Part shown: positions 56,527 to 64,000 of the stretch, piece by piece
How the letters are laid out: each line of letters begins with the position of its first letter
Position numbering within the stretch: the stretch's first letter is position 1
Position numbers and translations under genes: made by a program
Assembly: GCA_963821505.1 (NCBI GenBank)
Contig: CAWGEH010000031.1
Location: 1 to 64,000 of the forward strand
DNA from: VAZQ01 sp963821505
GTDB lineage: Bacteria > Pseudomonadota > Alphaproteobacteria > Rhizobiales > Xanthobacteraceae
Length of the DNA: 64,000 nucleotides
Direction: 5' to 3'
Notes under the pieces: model-generated
Databases searched by the model: none
The model's input: the letters and a program-made list of their open reading frames with translations, nothing else
What the model was told of the DNA's origin: nothing

Positions 56527-57697
56527 ATGCCGATCGTCAACCGCATTGCCGACCTGCATGGCGAGATTACCGCCTGGCGGCGCGACATCCACGCCCATCC
56601 CGAACTGCTTTACGACGTGCACCGCACCGCGGCGGTCGTCGCCGACAAGCTCAAGAGCTTCGGCTGCGACCAGGTGGTGACCGGGATCGGGCGCACCGGC
56701 GTGGTGGGCGTGATCCGCGGCAGCAAGGGCGGAGACGGGTGGCCGGGTCATCGGCTTGCGCGCCGACATGGATGCGCTGCCGATCGAGGAGGCGAACGAC
56801 CTTCCTTACAAATCGACGGCACCCGGCAAGATGCATGCCTGCGGCCACGACGGGCATACCGCCATGCTGCTCGGCGCCGCGCGCTATCTCACCGAGACGC
56901 GCAACTTCGCCGGCACCGCGGTGGTGATCTTCCAGCCGGCAGAGGAGGGCGGCGCGGGCGGCAAGGCGATGGTGCAGGATGGTTTGATGGAGCGCTTCCG
57001 CATCGAGGAAGTCTACGGCATGCACAATTATCCCGGGCTTCCGATCGGCGAATTCGCGCTGCGGCCGGGTCCGCTGATGGCGGCGGCCGACCGCATCACG
57101 ATCGAGATCGAAGGCCGCGGCGGGCACGCGGCGCGCCCCCATATCTCTATCGACACGGTGCTGGTGGGCGCGCAGATCGTCAATCAGATCCAATCGATCG
57201 TTTCGCGCAACGTCGATCCGCTGCACGCCGCAGTGATCTCGATCTGCGTGTTCCAGGCCGGGACGACCGACAATGTGATTCCGCAGACCGCGCTTCTGCG
57301 CGGCACGGCGCGCAGCCTGACCCCCGAGGTCCGCGATCTTCTGGAACGGCGTCTGCACGAGGTCGTGACTGGAACGGCGCAGCTCTACGGCGCGAGCGCG
57401 AAGCTCACTTACAAGCGCGACTATCCCGTGACCAGCAACCACGAGCGCCAGGCAGCATTCGCGGCCTCGGTCGCGGGCCAAGTGGTCGGGCCCGAGCGGG
57501 TCGACGATCACGTCGCGCCGGTCATGGGGGCGGAGGATTTCTCCTTCATGCTGCTAGCGCGCCCCGGCGCATTCATCTTCGTCGGCAACGGTGACAGCGC
57601 CGGCCTCCACCACCCCGCCTACGACTTCAACGACGAGGCCATCCCGATCGGGACCTCGTACTGGGTGAAGCTCGTCGAGAGCGCGCTACCGGGATAA
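56527..57697 (+). pseudogene. M20 amidohydrolase (hippurate hydrolase type), apparent +1 frameshift
   Basis: MPIVNRIADLHGEITAWRRD starts at 56527 with HAHPELLYDVHRTA and VADKLKSFG. Near 56741-56748 the frame fails after RGSKGGDG: TGGCCGGGTC probably should be TGGCGGGTC. The second frame continues VIGLRADMDALPIEE, HACGHDGHTAMLLGAARYL, FQPAEEGGAGGKAM, VYGMHNYP, and AGTTDNVIP to 57697. One base removed gives 389 residues, the family norm. The metal ligands (HACGHDGH, EE, HN) are in the second half. It would deacylate N-acyl amino acids. As written, a fragment starting at 56756 lacks the N-terminal 75 residues. Confidence 0.82.
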
Positions 57698-57781
57698 TGG
57701 GAAGAGCAATCAGGGAGGGAGCGAGCGGACAAACACGCCGCGCGCGTTCCGGCTTACTGATGACCGATCGCTGATTTCCGA

Positions 57782-60388
57782 TCAGCCGGCGCTTCGGCGA
57801 CGGCGGCGCGGCCCGGCAGCGGCGACTCTCGCGCGGATACCACGCCAATAGGCGAAGGTGTTGAAGCGCGAGGATTCCAATACGGCGATGGTGACCGCGG
57901 CGAGGAACGGCAGGCTCTGCACGACCAGCACCAGCCCGAAAATATTGACCTCGTGGATCTGCTTGTAGTTGGTGGCCACCACGACGACGGCGCCGATCAG
58001 CAGCAGCGCGGCCAGCACCGCCTCCCAAAATGCCGGGAAGTCCGGCCCTTTGCAGGTCGCGCCGCCCTTGGCCGTGCGCATGAACGGAAGGCTGTCCTTC
58101 CACACGCCGCAGCCGACCGCGCGGGCGACCGTCCACTGCACCGACATGGCGGCGATCACCGCGCCCATCATCTGGCCGAGCGGAACGGCGACCCGCAGGC
58201 GATAGAGCGCGACGAAATGGGCGAGCGTAACCATGAAGGCCGCGAGGATCGGCAGGGTGAGGATCTTGTCGGGGATGGCGATGCCGGCGAATGCGACCAC
58301 GGGCACCCAGACGAGATTGAGGATCGCGACCACAACTCCGATCAATTCCGCGCCCAGCCAGTTGAGCCAGCCGAGCGCGAACTCGCGCTTCTGCTCGCGC
58401 GTCAACCCGTCGGCCCGCGGCAGGAGGTAGCGCCAATGTTTTCGCAAAATCTGGAAGCCGCCATAAGCCCAGCGATGGCGCTGCTTCTTGTAGGCATCGA
58501 AGGTGTCGGGCAACAGGCCATGCCCATAGCGCCGGTTGGTGTAATGGATCTGCCAGCCGCGCTCGAGCACGAGCAGGCCGAGATCGCTGTCCTCCACGAT
58601 GGTGTCGCTCGACCAGCCGCCCGCCGAGATCAGCGCGGCGCGGCGGATCAGGCACATGGTGCCGTGCACGATAATGGCATTCGCCTCGTTGCGCTGGACC
58701 ATGCCGATGTCGAAGAAGCCGGCATATTCGGCGTTCATGGCGTGATGCATGACGGTGCGATCGCCATCGCGATGGTCCTGCGGCGCCTGAATCATTCCCA
58801 CCTTCGGATCGGCGAAGGCGGGCACCAGGTCGCTCAGCCAGTCGGACCGCACCACGTAGTCCGCGTCGATGACCGCGATGATCTCGGCATCGGCAGCCGA
58901 GTGCGCGAGCGCAAGGCGCAACGCGCCCGCCTTGTACCCGCTCACATTGTCTTCGTTGACGAACTTGAAGCGCTCGCCCAGGACGCGGCAGTGATCCTCG
59001 ATCGGCTGCCAGAAGGCGGGATCGGGGGTATTGTTGACGACGACGACGCACTCGAAATTCGGGTAATCGAGGCGAGCGACCGCGTCGAGCGTAGCCTTGA
59101 GCATGTCCGGCGGCTCGCGATGGGCCGGCACGTGGATCGACACCTTGGGGACAAAGCTATCGGACGCGGGCACGGCAGCCGTGATCAGCCGCCGCGGGCC
59201 GCGCCCGAACGCGATGGCGGCGATTTCTTCGATGCGCGCGAGCGCGATCGCGACCAGCGGGATGAGCAGGATTATTCCGAGCCCGAGCGCAAACGCGGCG
59301 CCGAGCACGAAATAGTGGGTCTGCCAGAAGGCGAAGACGGTCGCGAACCAGGCGCCGACCGCGTTGGCCGCGATCGCGAGCGTCGCAGATTCGCCGAATG
59401 TGGCGTCACCCCGCGCCAGGATCGGGAGCGACAGCAACAGGCCGAGCAGGACGGCGAGCCCACCGACCTTCCAATGATCGGGATCGCTGACGGGGCCGGT
59501 CCAGGCGAACTTGGCGTGGCGCGCGGCATCGAACACGCCCCAATACATTCCGACGCCGCCTTCGTTTGTCTTCCACGGCTGATCGAAGGCTTCGATGATA
59601 TTGTAGTCGATGCCGTAAGCTTCGGCGCGCGAAATGAAATCGCGCAGCACCGTGGCCTGCTCGATGCGTCCGGGATCGGCCTTGCGCATGTTGTAGCCGG
59701 CGCTCGGCCAACCGAACTCGGCGATCACGATGCGCTTGCCGGGGTGCGTGCGTCGCAGCTTGGTGTAGAACTCGATGGTCTTGTCGACCGCCTGCGCGGT
59801 GGTGAAGCCGTCCCAGTAGGGCAGAATGTGGGCGGCGATGAAGTCGACCGCCGAGGCAAGCTCCGGATGCTCGATCCAGACCGTCCAGATTTCACCGGTG
59901 GTGACCGGGACGGGGCTTTGCCGCTTGACCCGTTGGATGAGCCGGATGAGATCGTCGATCGTCTTCTCCGCCCGCAGCGTGGTTTCGTTGCCCACCACGA
60001 TCGCATTGACGTTGCTGTAGCGGCGCGCAAGCGCGATCGCGGCCTGGATCTCCCGCTCGTTGCGGGCTTCGTTCTTGTCGATCCAGATGCCCAGCGTGAC
60101 CTTGAGCCCGAACTCGGCGGCGATCGCAGGCACCAGTTCGCCGCCTCCGGTCGAGCTGTAGGTGCGGATGGCGTTGGTATAAGGGCTGAGGACTTTCAGA
60201 TCGGCGCGGATCTGCGCCGGCGTCGGGCGGTCGCCGTAATCCGGATGCTGTGATCGCGCGTAGGGAGAATAAGAAATGCTGGCCAGCGGAGCGTCGATAT
60301 TGGCGACCGCCTGTTGCCGTTGGAGCAGACTCCACAAGCCGGCATGCACGCAGACGACGAGCGCCACCACGGCAGCGACGGAGCGCAT
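57782..60388 (-). CDS. NdvB-like beta-1,3-glucan synthase, GH17 domain fused to GT2
   Basis: 868 residues from ATG 60388. Signal anchor (VAAVVALVVCVHAGLWSL); GH17-like domain at about 30-300 with VVGNETTLRAEKTIDD and the nucleophile region VIAEFGWPSAG; three or four helices; a GT2 domain from about 430 with VNNTPDPAF, VIDADYVV (about 505), a TED-like EDSDLGL (about 597) and QRHRWAYGG (about 636); then C-terminal helices. This is the architecture of NdvB, which builds cyclic beta-(1,3),(1,6)-glucans in Bradyrhizobium. Inner membrane. Glucan is osmoprotective and symbiosis-related in relatives. Confidence 0.85.
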   Translation of the reverse strand: MRSVAAVVALVVCVHAGLWSLLQRQQAVANIDAPLASISYSPYARSQHPDYGDRPTPAQIRADLKVLSPYTNAIRTYSSTGGGELVPAIAAEFGLKVTLGIWIDKNEARNEREIQAAIALARRYSNVNAIVVGNETTLRAEKTIDDLIRLIQRVKRQSPVPVTTGEIWTVWIEHPELASAVDFIAAHILPYWDGFTTAQAVDKTIEFYTKLRRTHPGKRIVIAEFGWPSAGYNMRKADPGRIEQATVLRDFISRAEAYGIDYNIIEAFDQPWKTNEGGVGMYWGVFDAARHAKFAWTGPVSDPDHWKVGGLAVLLGLLLSLPILARGDATFGESATLAIAANAVGAWFATVFAFWQTHYFVLGAAFALGLGIILLIPLVAIALARIEEIAAIAFGRGPRRLITAAVPASDSFVPKVSIHVPAHREPPDMLKATLDAVARLDYPNFECVVVVNNTPDPAFWQPIEDHCRVLGERFKFVNEDNVSGYKAGALRLALAHSAADAEIIAVIDADYVVRSDWLSDLVPAFADPKVGMIQAPQDHRDGDRTVMHHAMNAEYAGFFDIGMVQRNEANAIIVHGTMCLIRRAALISAGGWSSDTIVEDSDLGLLVLERGWQIHYTNRRYGHGLLPDTFDAYKKQRHRWAYGGFQILRKHWRYLLPRADGLTREQKREFALGWLNWLGAELIGVVVAILNLVWVPVVAFAGIAIPDKILTLPILAAFMVTLAHFVALYRLRVAVPLGQMMGAVIAAMSVQWTVARAVGCGVWKDSLPFMRTAKGGATCKGPDFPAFWEAVLAALLLIGAVVVVATNYKQIHEVNIFGLVLVVQSLPFLAAVTIAVLESSRFNTFAYWRGIRARVAAAGPRRRRRSAG

Positions 60389-60617
60389 AAAACAGCAACC
60401 ACGCGGGGCAGAAGGCAGAGACCCGAACCCGTCCCCTAGGTTCAACCAAGGTCGCCGAGAGCGTACCTTAGCGGAAGGCGTCTTAGCAAGTAGCCATCAG
60501 TCATGGCCGTTTCAAGGAAAACAACAGCGCAGCAAAGAAACCGTTCCAAAAAAATCTAAACAGTCATTCTGAACGACTGTACAGCTTAGCGCGGACCCCG
60601 ATGAACGTTTCTACAGA

Positions 60618-61085
60618 CTAGCGGCTGGTCGTGCCGTTGGGCACGGCCGCCGCCCCCTGCGTCTCGCTGCTGGGGTTGATCCAGCAGCTATGCACCCGGC
60701 CGTTGAGGGTGTCGGTCGCCTTCGGGTCGATGTTGCCCTGGCGAACGACGCAGCGGAAAGTCGCCTGGATGTGGCCAGCCGGGCAGCCGAACCGGTCGTA
60801 GAGATCGAGATGGCGGAAGGCGGTATCGAGATCGTCGCGCCAGAGCAGACTGACCACCCGGCGGCCGAGCCAGAGGCATTCCGGGTTGGCGGCGGGGCCG
60901 CCCAGCAGCTTCTCGGCTTCGGCGAACTCGTCGACTTTTTTCTGGGCGTCCTTGGTGTCGCCGGCCTGGGCCGGCGGCTTGTCGGCGGCCTTTTGGTCGG
61001 CGTTTTGGGCAAATGTCGGGGTGGCGACGAATAGCATTGCCGCGCCGAGGGCCGCGGTGAGAGGACGCAGACTGAGAACGTGCAT
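60618..61085 (-). CDS. Small exported protein of the beta-glucan locus
   Basis: 155 residues from ATG 61085. Signal peptide at about 1-26 (AALGAAMLFVATPTFAQ). Mature part: KKVDEFAEAEKLLGGPAANP, CLWLGRRVVSLLWRDDLDTA, RFGCPAGHIQATFRCVVRQG and VHSCWINP, with four Cys. I recall similar Bradyrhizobium proteins named as beta-1,3/beta-1,6-glucan biosynthesis proteins, perhaps equivalent to ndvD, but that is memory and not shown. It lies between the NdvB-like and NdvC-like genes, divergent from the latter. Confidence 0.65.
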   Translation of the reverse strand: MHVLSLRPLTAALGAAMLFVATPTFAQNADQKAADKPPAQAGDTKDAQKKVDEFAEAEKLLGGPAANPECLWLGRRVVSLLWRDDLDTAFRHLDLYDRFGCPAGHIQATFRCVVRQGNIDPKATDTLNGRVHSCWINPSSETQGAAAVPNGTTSR

Positions 61086-61327
61086 GGTTGCTCTGGTTTT
61101 GCCGACCGGTGGTTCCTTCACATGCGGACCTATTCGGTCAGCATTGCGGCAAGGGCGCCGCTGCCTCGATTGCGACCGGATTAAAGCAGCCGACTGAGGT
61201 GACGCCAAGACGCAAGGCGCGGTGACATCGTAAAAATCGTCATGCGCCGTAACCGGAGGCGCTTGGCACCGCCGTCGGAGCACGATAAGCGGGACGCCGT
61301 CGTTTGGATCGGGCTGGATTGGCCGCG

Positions 61328-62926
61328 ATGGGCATTGCGACCGCGCTTTTCGCGATTGCGGCTGCGGCGATCGTCGCGGCCTGGGGATGGCTCGGGGCCG
61401 CGGTCCAGATGCCGCCGTCGCCGCTGGCATCGGGCGAGAAGCTTTATTGCATCTCCTATGCCCCGTTTCGAGGCGATCAGAGCCCGTTCGGCCCGGATCG
61501 TCCCATCGACCCCCGGCAGATCGACCAAGATCTGGCGCAGCTCAAGCAAATCACCGATTGCGTGCGCACCTATTCGACCGATCACGGGCTCGACCAGATT
61601 GCCGAGATCGCCCAGCGCCACGGTATGAAGGTGCTGCAGGGCCTGTGGCTGTCGAACCGGCCGGAATTGAGCCGCCAGCAGGTCGCGACCGCCATCGCTC
61701 TGGCCAAGCGGTTTCCCGATGTGATCGCGGCGGTGATCGTCGGCAACGAGGTTTTGCTGCGAGGGGAAATGTCGGGGCCCGCCCTCGCGCGCATCATCCG
61801 AGAGGTCAAGGCGCAGGTCCCCATGCCGGTCACCTATGCCGATGTGTGGGAGTTCTGGCTGCGCCACCGCGAAATCGCCTCGGAGGTGGACTTCGTCACC
61901 GTCCACATCCTGCCGTACTGGGAGGACTTCCCCATCCCGGCGCGGGAAGCGGCGCAGCACGTCGAAGCCATCCGCAAGCAGGTCGTCGCTGCCTTTCCGG
62001 ACAAGGAGATCGTGGTGGGCGAATTCGGATGGCCGAGCGCCGGCCGCATGCGCGAGGGCGCCTTGCCCTCGCCGGTGAACCAGGCGCGCGCCATGCACCA
62101 GGTGGTCGCCCTCGCCAAGCGCGAGCACTACCGTGTCAACCTGATCGAGGCCTACGACCAGCCTTGGAAGCGCCAGCTCGAAGGGACCGTCGGCGGCCAT
62201 TGGGGCCTCTACGACGCGTATCGACGGCAGGCCAAGTTCAGCTGGGGAGGCGCCGTCTCCAATCATCCGCGCTGGCTTTGGCAGGCTGCGGGCGGCGTCG
62301 CGCTCGCCGGCCTGGTGTTCGGCGTCGCGCTGGGTGCGCGCCCGCGCAAAGCCGCGGCGGCGTCTGCTGGTTGGTGGGTGCGAATCGTGGCGATTGCAAT
62401 CGTGTCGGGAACCCTGATCGGCTGGACGGTTGCAAATGTGCCGCTCGAGAGCCTGACCGTCGGCGATTGGCTGCGCTCGCTCGCCTGGGCCGGCGTTGCG
62501 CTGATGTCCCCGATCGTCGGCGCGGCCGGTTTGGCGACGGGGACGCGGACGCCGACTTTCGCCCAGGTTCTCGGCCGGGGAGGCGAGCGCCCGCGCAATC
62601 CCCTGGCGTTGTCGCTCGGCATTCTATCGATCGCGGTCGCCGTGCTGTCGGTGCAGGCGGCACTCGGCCTGGTATTCGACGGGCGCTACCGGGACTTTCC
62701 ATTCGCGCCGCTCACCGGCGCGGCGGTTCCGCTTCTGCTCGCCGCGACCTGGAGCCGGCGCCTGCAGGCACCGGCGGCGGAAACCGCGACGGCAGCTACG
62801 CTCGCGGCGTCCGCCGTCTATATCGCCGGCAACGAGGGCTTCGCCAATTGGCAGGCCTTGTGGTTCTCGGCCGCTCTGCTTGCGTTTGCATTCACTCTGG
62901 CGCAGGCGCGGGACGCGCCAGGCTGA
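61328..62926 (+). CDS. NdvC-like GH17 beta-glucan transglycosylase/hydrolase
   Basis: 532 residues from ATG 61328 (the frame is open to TTG 61304). N-terminal anchor, then a GH17-type barrel: YCISYAPFRGDQSPFGP, AAVIVGNEVLLRGEM (acid/base Glu), VVGEFGWPSAG (nucleophile Glu) and HWGLYDAYRRQAKF. From about 315 on there are some six or seven transmembrane helices. The GH17 part is a paralogue of the N-terminal domain of the NdvB-like protein. NdvC is required for beta-1,6 branches of cyclic glucans in Bradyrhizobium; that role is inferred here. Confidence 0.82.
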   Translation: MGIATALFAIAAAAIVAAWGWLGAAVQMPPSPLASGEKLYCISYAPFRGDQSPFGPDRPIDPRQIDQDLAQLKQITDCVRTYSTDHGLDQIAEIAQRHGMKVLQGLWLSNRPELSRQQVATAIALAKRFPDVIAAVIVGNEVLLRGEMSGPALARIIREVKAQVPMPVTYADVWEFWLRHREIASEVDFVTVHILPYWEDFPIPAREAAQHVEAIRKQVVAAFPDKEIVVGEFGWPSAGRMREGALPSPVNQARAMHQVVALAKREHYRVNLIEAYDQPWKRQLEGTVGGHWGLYDAYRRQAKFSWGGAVSNHPRWLWQAAGGVALAGLVFGVALGARPRKAAAASAGWWVRIVAIAIVSGTLIGWTVANVPLESLTVGDWLRSLAWAGVALMSPIVGAAGLATGTRTPTFAQVLGRGGERPRNPLALSLGILSIAVAVLSVQAALGLVFDGRYRDFPFAPLTGAAVPLLLAATWSRRLQAPAAETATAATLAASAVYIAGNEGFANWQALWFSAALLAFAFTLAQARDAPG

Positions 62927-63272
62927 GGAGCAGCAGCGCGGCCGCAAGGCCGGCGAGATTGGCGTTATGCAGCACCAGACCGAACGCGCCGAAGGCGAGG
63001 CTGACCGAGACCAACACGACCGAGGGCCGCACGAGGTTCAGCAAAGCCGCGGCGAGCGCCACCCAGCCGAAGACCGAGTGGTTGAAGAGGACGATGGCCA
63101 GCCTGAACGTTGCGCACAGCCAGGTGGCGAGTCCGTCCTGGCAGGCGAGCGATACCTGCGCATATTCGATCGCAAGATAGCGTAGATAGAGCGCCTCGCC
63201 GAGCGCGAGCAGGCCGACGAGGAGGAGCCAGTTGGTCTGGCGCGCGGTGGGCAGAAAGAGCCGGGACTGCAT
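62892..63272 (-). CDS. Small multi-pass membrane protein
   Basis: 126 residues from ATG 63272. Four hydrophobic helices (about 15-31, 51-65, 68-85, 90-120). Cys pair in VSLACQDGLATWLC. No family recognised. Its last 35 bases overlap the 3' end of the NdvC-like gene, convergently. Its location suggests a link to the glucan locus only by position. Confidence 0.6.
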   Translation of the reverse strand: MQSRLFLPTARQTNWLLLVGLLALGEALYLRYLAIEYAQVSLACQDGLATWLCATFRLAIVLFNHSVFGWVALAAALLNLVRPSVVLVSVSLAFGAFGLVLHNANLAGLAAALLLLSLARPAPAPE

Positions 63273-63461
63273 GGGTCGCGCACTATGCCGCGAGCGCCGA
63301 TCGCGGACAACCAGGGCTCGGCGAATTGAGGCATGCGAACGGCGGCGAGGACGGACCGGGGAGCGTTGACGGCGACGGCTTGCACGCGCATTCCACCTTT
63401 TCCGCCGCGGCGCACTCGGATATGACGGCCCGCGGCCGGAACGCACGGCGGAGGACGTCCA

Positions 63462-64000
63462 TTGACGGGTGAACGCACCTGCCTTGCCATCGTGCTCGCG
63501 GCCGGCGAGGGCACGCGCATGCGCTCGTCGCGGCCGAAGGTGCTGCACGCGATCGCCGGCCGATCGCTGCTCGCCCACGTGCTCGACGCGGTGCGCAAGG
63601 CCGGCGGCACCATGACCGCCGTTGTGGTCGGACCCGGCGCCGATGCCGTCGCGGCCGAGGCCAAGCGGGTGCTGCCGGATGCCGAGATTTTCGTGCAAAC
63701 GCAGCGGCGCGGCACCGCGCATGCCGTGCTGGCGGCAAAAGACGCCTTGGCGCGCAGGCCGGACGACGTCCTCGTGATCTTCGGCGATACGCCGCTCATT
63801 CGGCCGCAGACCTTGATTCGCATCCGTGAAGCCCTGGCCGAAGGTGCCGCGGTCGTGGTGCTCGGATTCCGGCCAAGCAATCCGGCCGGCTATGGGCGGC
63901 TGGTGCTTGAAAGGGGCGAGCTCGCTGCCATCCGCGAGGAACTCGACGCCAGCCCGTCCGAGCGCACGATCGAGTTGTGCAACGGCGGCCTGATGGCATT
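63462..64000 (+). CDS. glmU: Bifunctional UDP-GlcNAc pyrophosphorylase/GlcN-1-P acetyltransferase, 3' end outside window
   Basis: 179 residues visible, from TTG 63462 with CGGAGGACG upstream. The uridyltransferase domain has the signature LAAGEGTRMRSSRPKVLHAI and QRRGTAHAVLAAKDAL, VLVIFGDTPLIRP, ELCNGGLM. It makes UDP-GlcNAc for peptidoglycan and lipid A in the cytoplasm. The acetyltransferase domain lies beyond the window. No in-frame ATG is near the TTG, so a non-ATG start is likely. Confidence 0.9.
   Translation, partial: MTGERTCLAIVLAAGEGTRMRSSRPKVLHAIAGRSLLAHVLDAVRKAGGTMTAVVVGPGADAVAAEAKRVLPDAEIFVQTQRRGTAHAVLAAKDALARRPDDVLVIFGDTPLIRPQTLIRIREALAEGAAVVVLGFRPSNPAGYGRLVLERGELAAIREELDASPSERTIELCNGGLMA

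Noticed and set aside
57953..60253. 766-codon open frame antisense to the NdvB-like gene
   Set aside because: Mirror of a well-supported GT2/GH17 protein; no motif.

Overview
The window is high-GC bacterial DNA with the gene content of an alphaproteobacterium of the order Hyphomicrobiales, probably near Bradyrhizobium/Rhodopseudomonas or the Xanthobacteraceae. The evidence is the interrupted backbone uvrA-ssb-gyrA-coaD-ppiA-ppiB-queA-tgt, LexA boxes of the alphaproteobacterial direct-repeat type (GAAC-N7-GAAC), several Bug/TctC solute-binding proteins, a BA14K-family protein, NdvB/NdvC-type beta-glucan genes, and short dispersed palindromic repeats like those common in this order. This placement is inference; no database was searched.

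Layout. 1-6 kb: MaoC hydratase (5' cut), a frameshifted dienelactone hydrolase, a low-GC OLD/PARIS-like ATPase-TOPRIM protein, and uvrA carrying an in-frame palindromic repeat. 6-13.4 kb: esterase, Ntn hydrolase with a 15-bp tandem repeat at its start, membrane protein, ssb, a decayed DUF4142 gene, repeats, a TPP-dependent decarboxylase and a small membrane protein. 13.5-25.5 kb: gyrA (TTG start), a LysE exporter, three Bug proteins (one frameshifted), an ankyrin protein, an LssY_C protein, an MFS exporter and several hairpin repeats. 25.7-30.2 kb: coaD, ppiA, two TonB-C-like paralogues, ppiB, small proteins, queA.

30.3-42.2 kb is an accessory block between queA and tgt. It starts with an XRE regulator and a six-gene hyfBCEFGI-like operon. 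The HyfG subunit has lost all four [NiFe] cysteines while HyfI keeps its four FeS cysteines, so this looks like an energy-converting-hydrogenase-related (Ehr) membrane complex, not a hydrogenase. After it come a PmtA-like methyltransferase, a membrane protein, a membrane-anchored class III aminotransferase and a phosphatidylserine decarboxylase, which together suggest aminophospholipid remodelling.

42.4-50.7 kb: tgt, two exported molybdenum hydroxylase cassettes (2Fe-2S subunit plus large subunit) and an LVIVD-repeat protein. 50.9-57.7 kb: an unusual 905-aa protein ending in two degenerate thioredoxin folds, its small partner, a flavin monooxygenase, a BA14K protein, tRNA-Lys and a frameshifted M20 peptidase. 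57.8-63.3 kb: a cyclic beta-1,3/1,6-glucan locus (NdvB-like GT2+GH17 synthase, a small secreted protein, NdvC-like GH17 protein, a membrane protein). The window ends inside glmU.

Four genes are each broken by what reads as one surplus base. That could be real decay, but consensus error is a serious alternative and should be settled before any of them is called a pseudogene.
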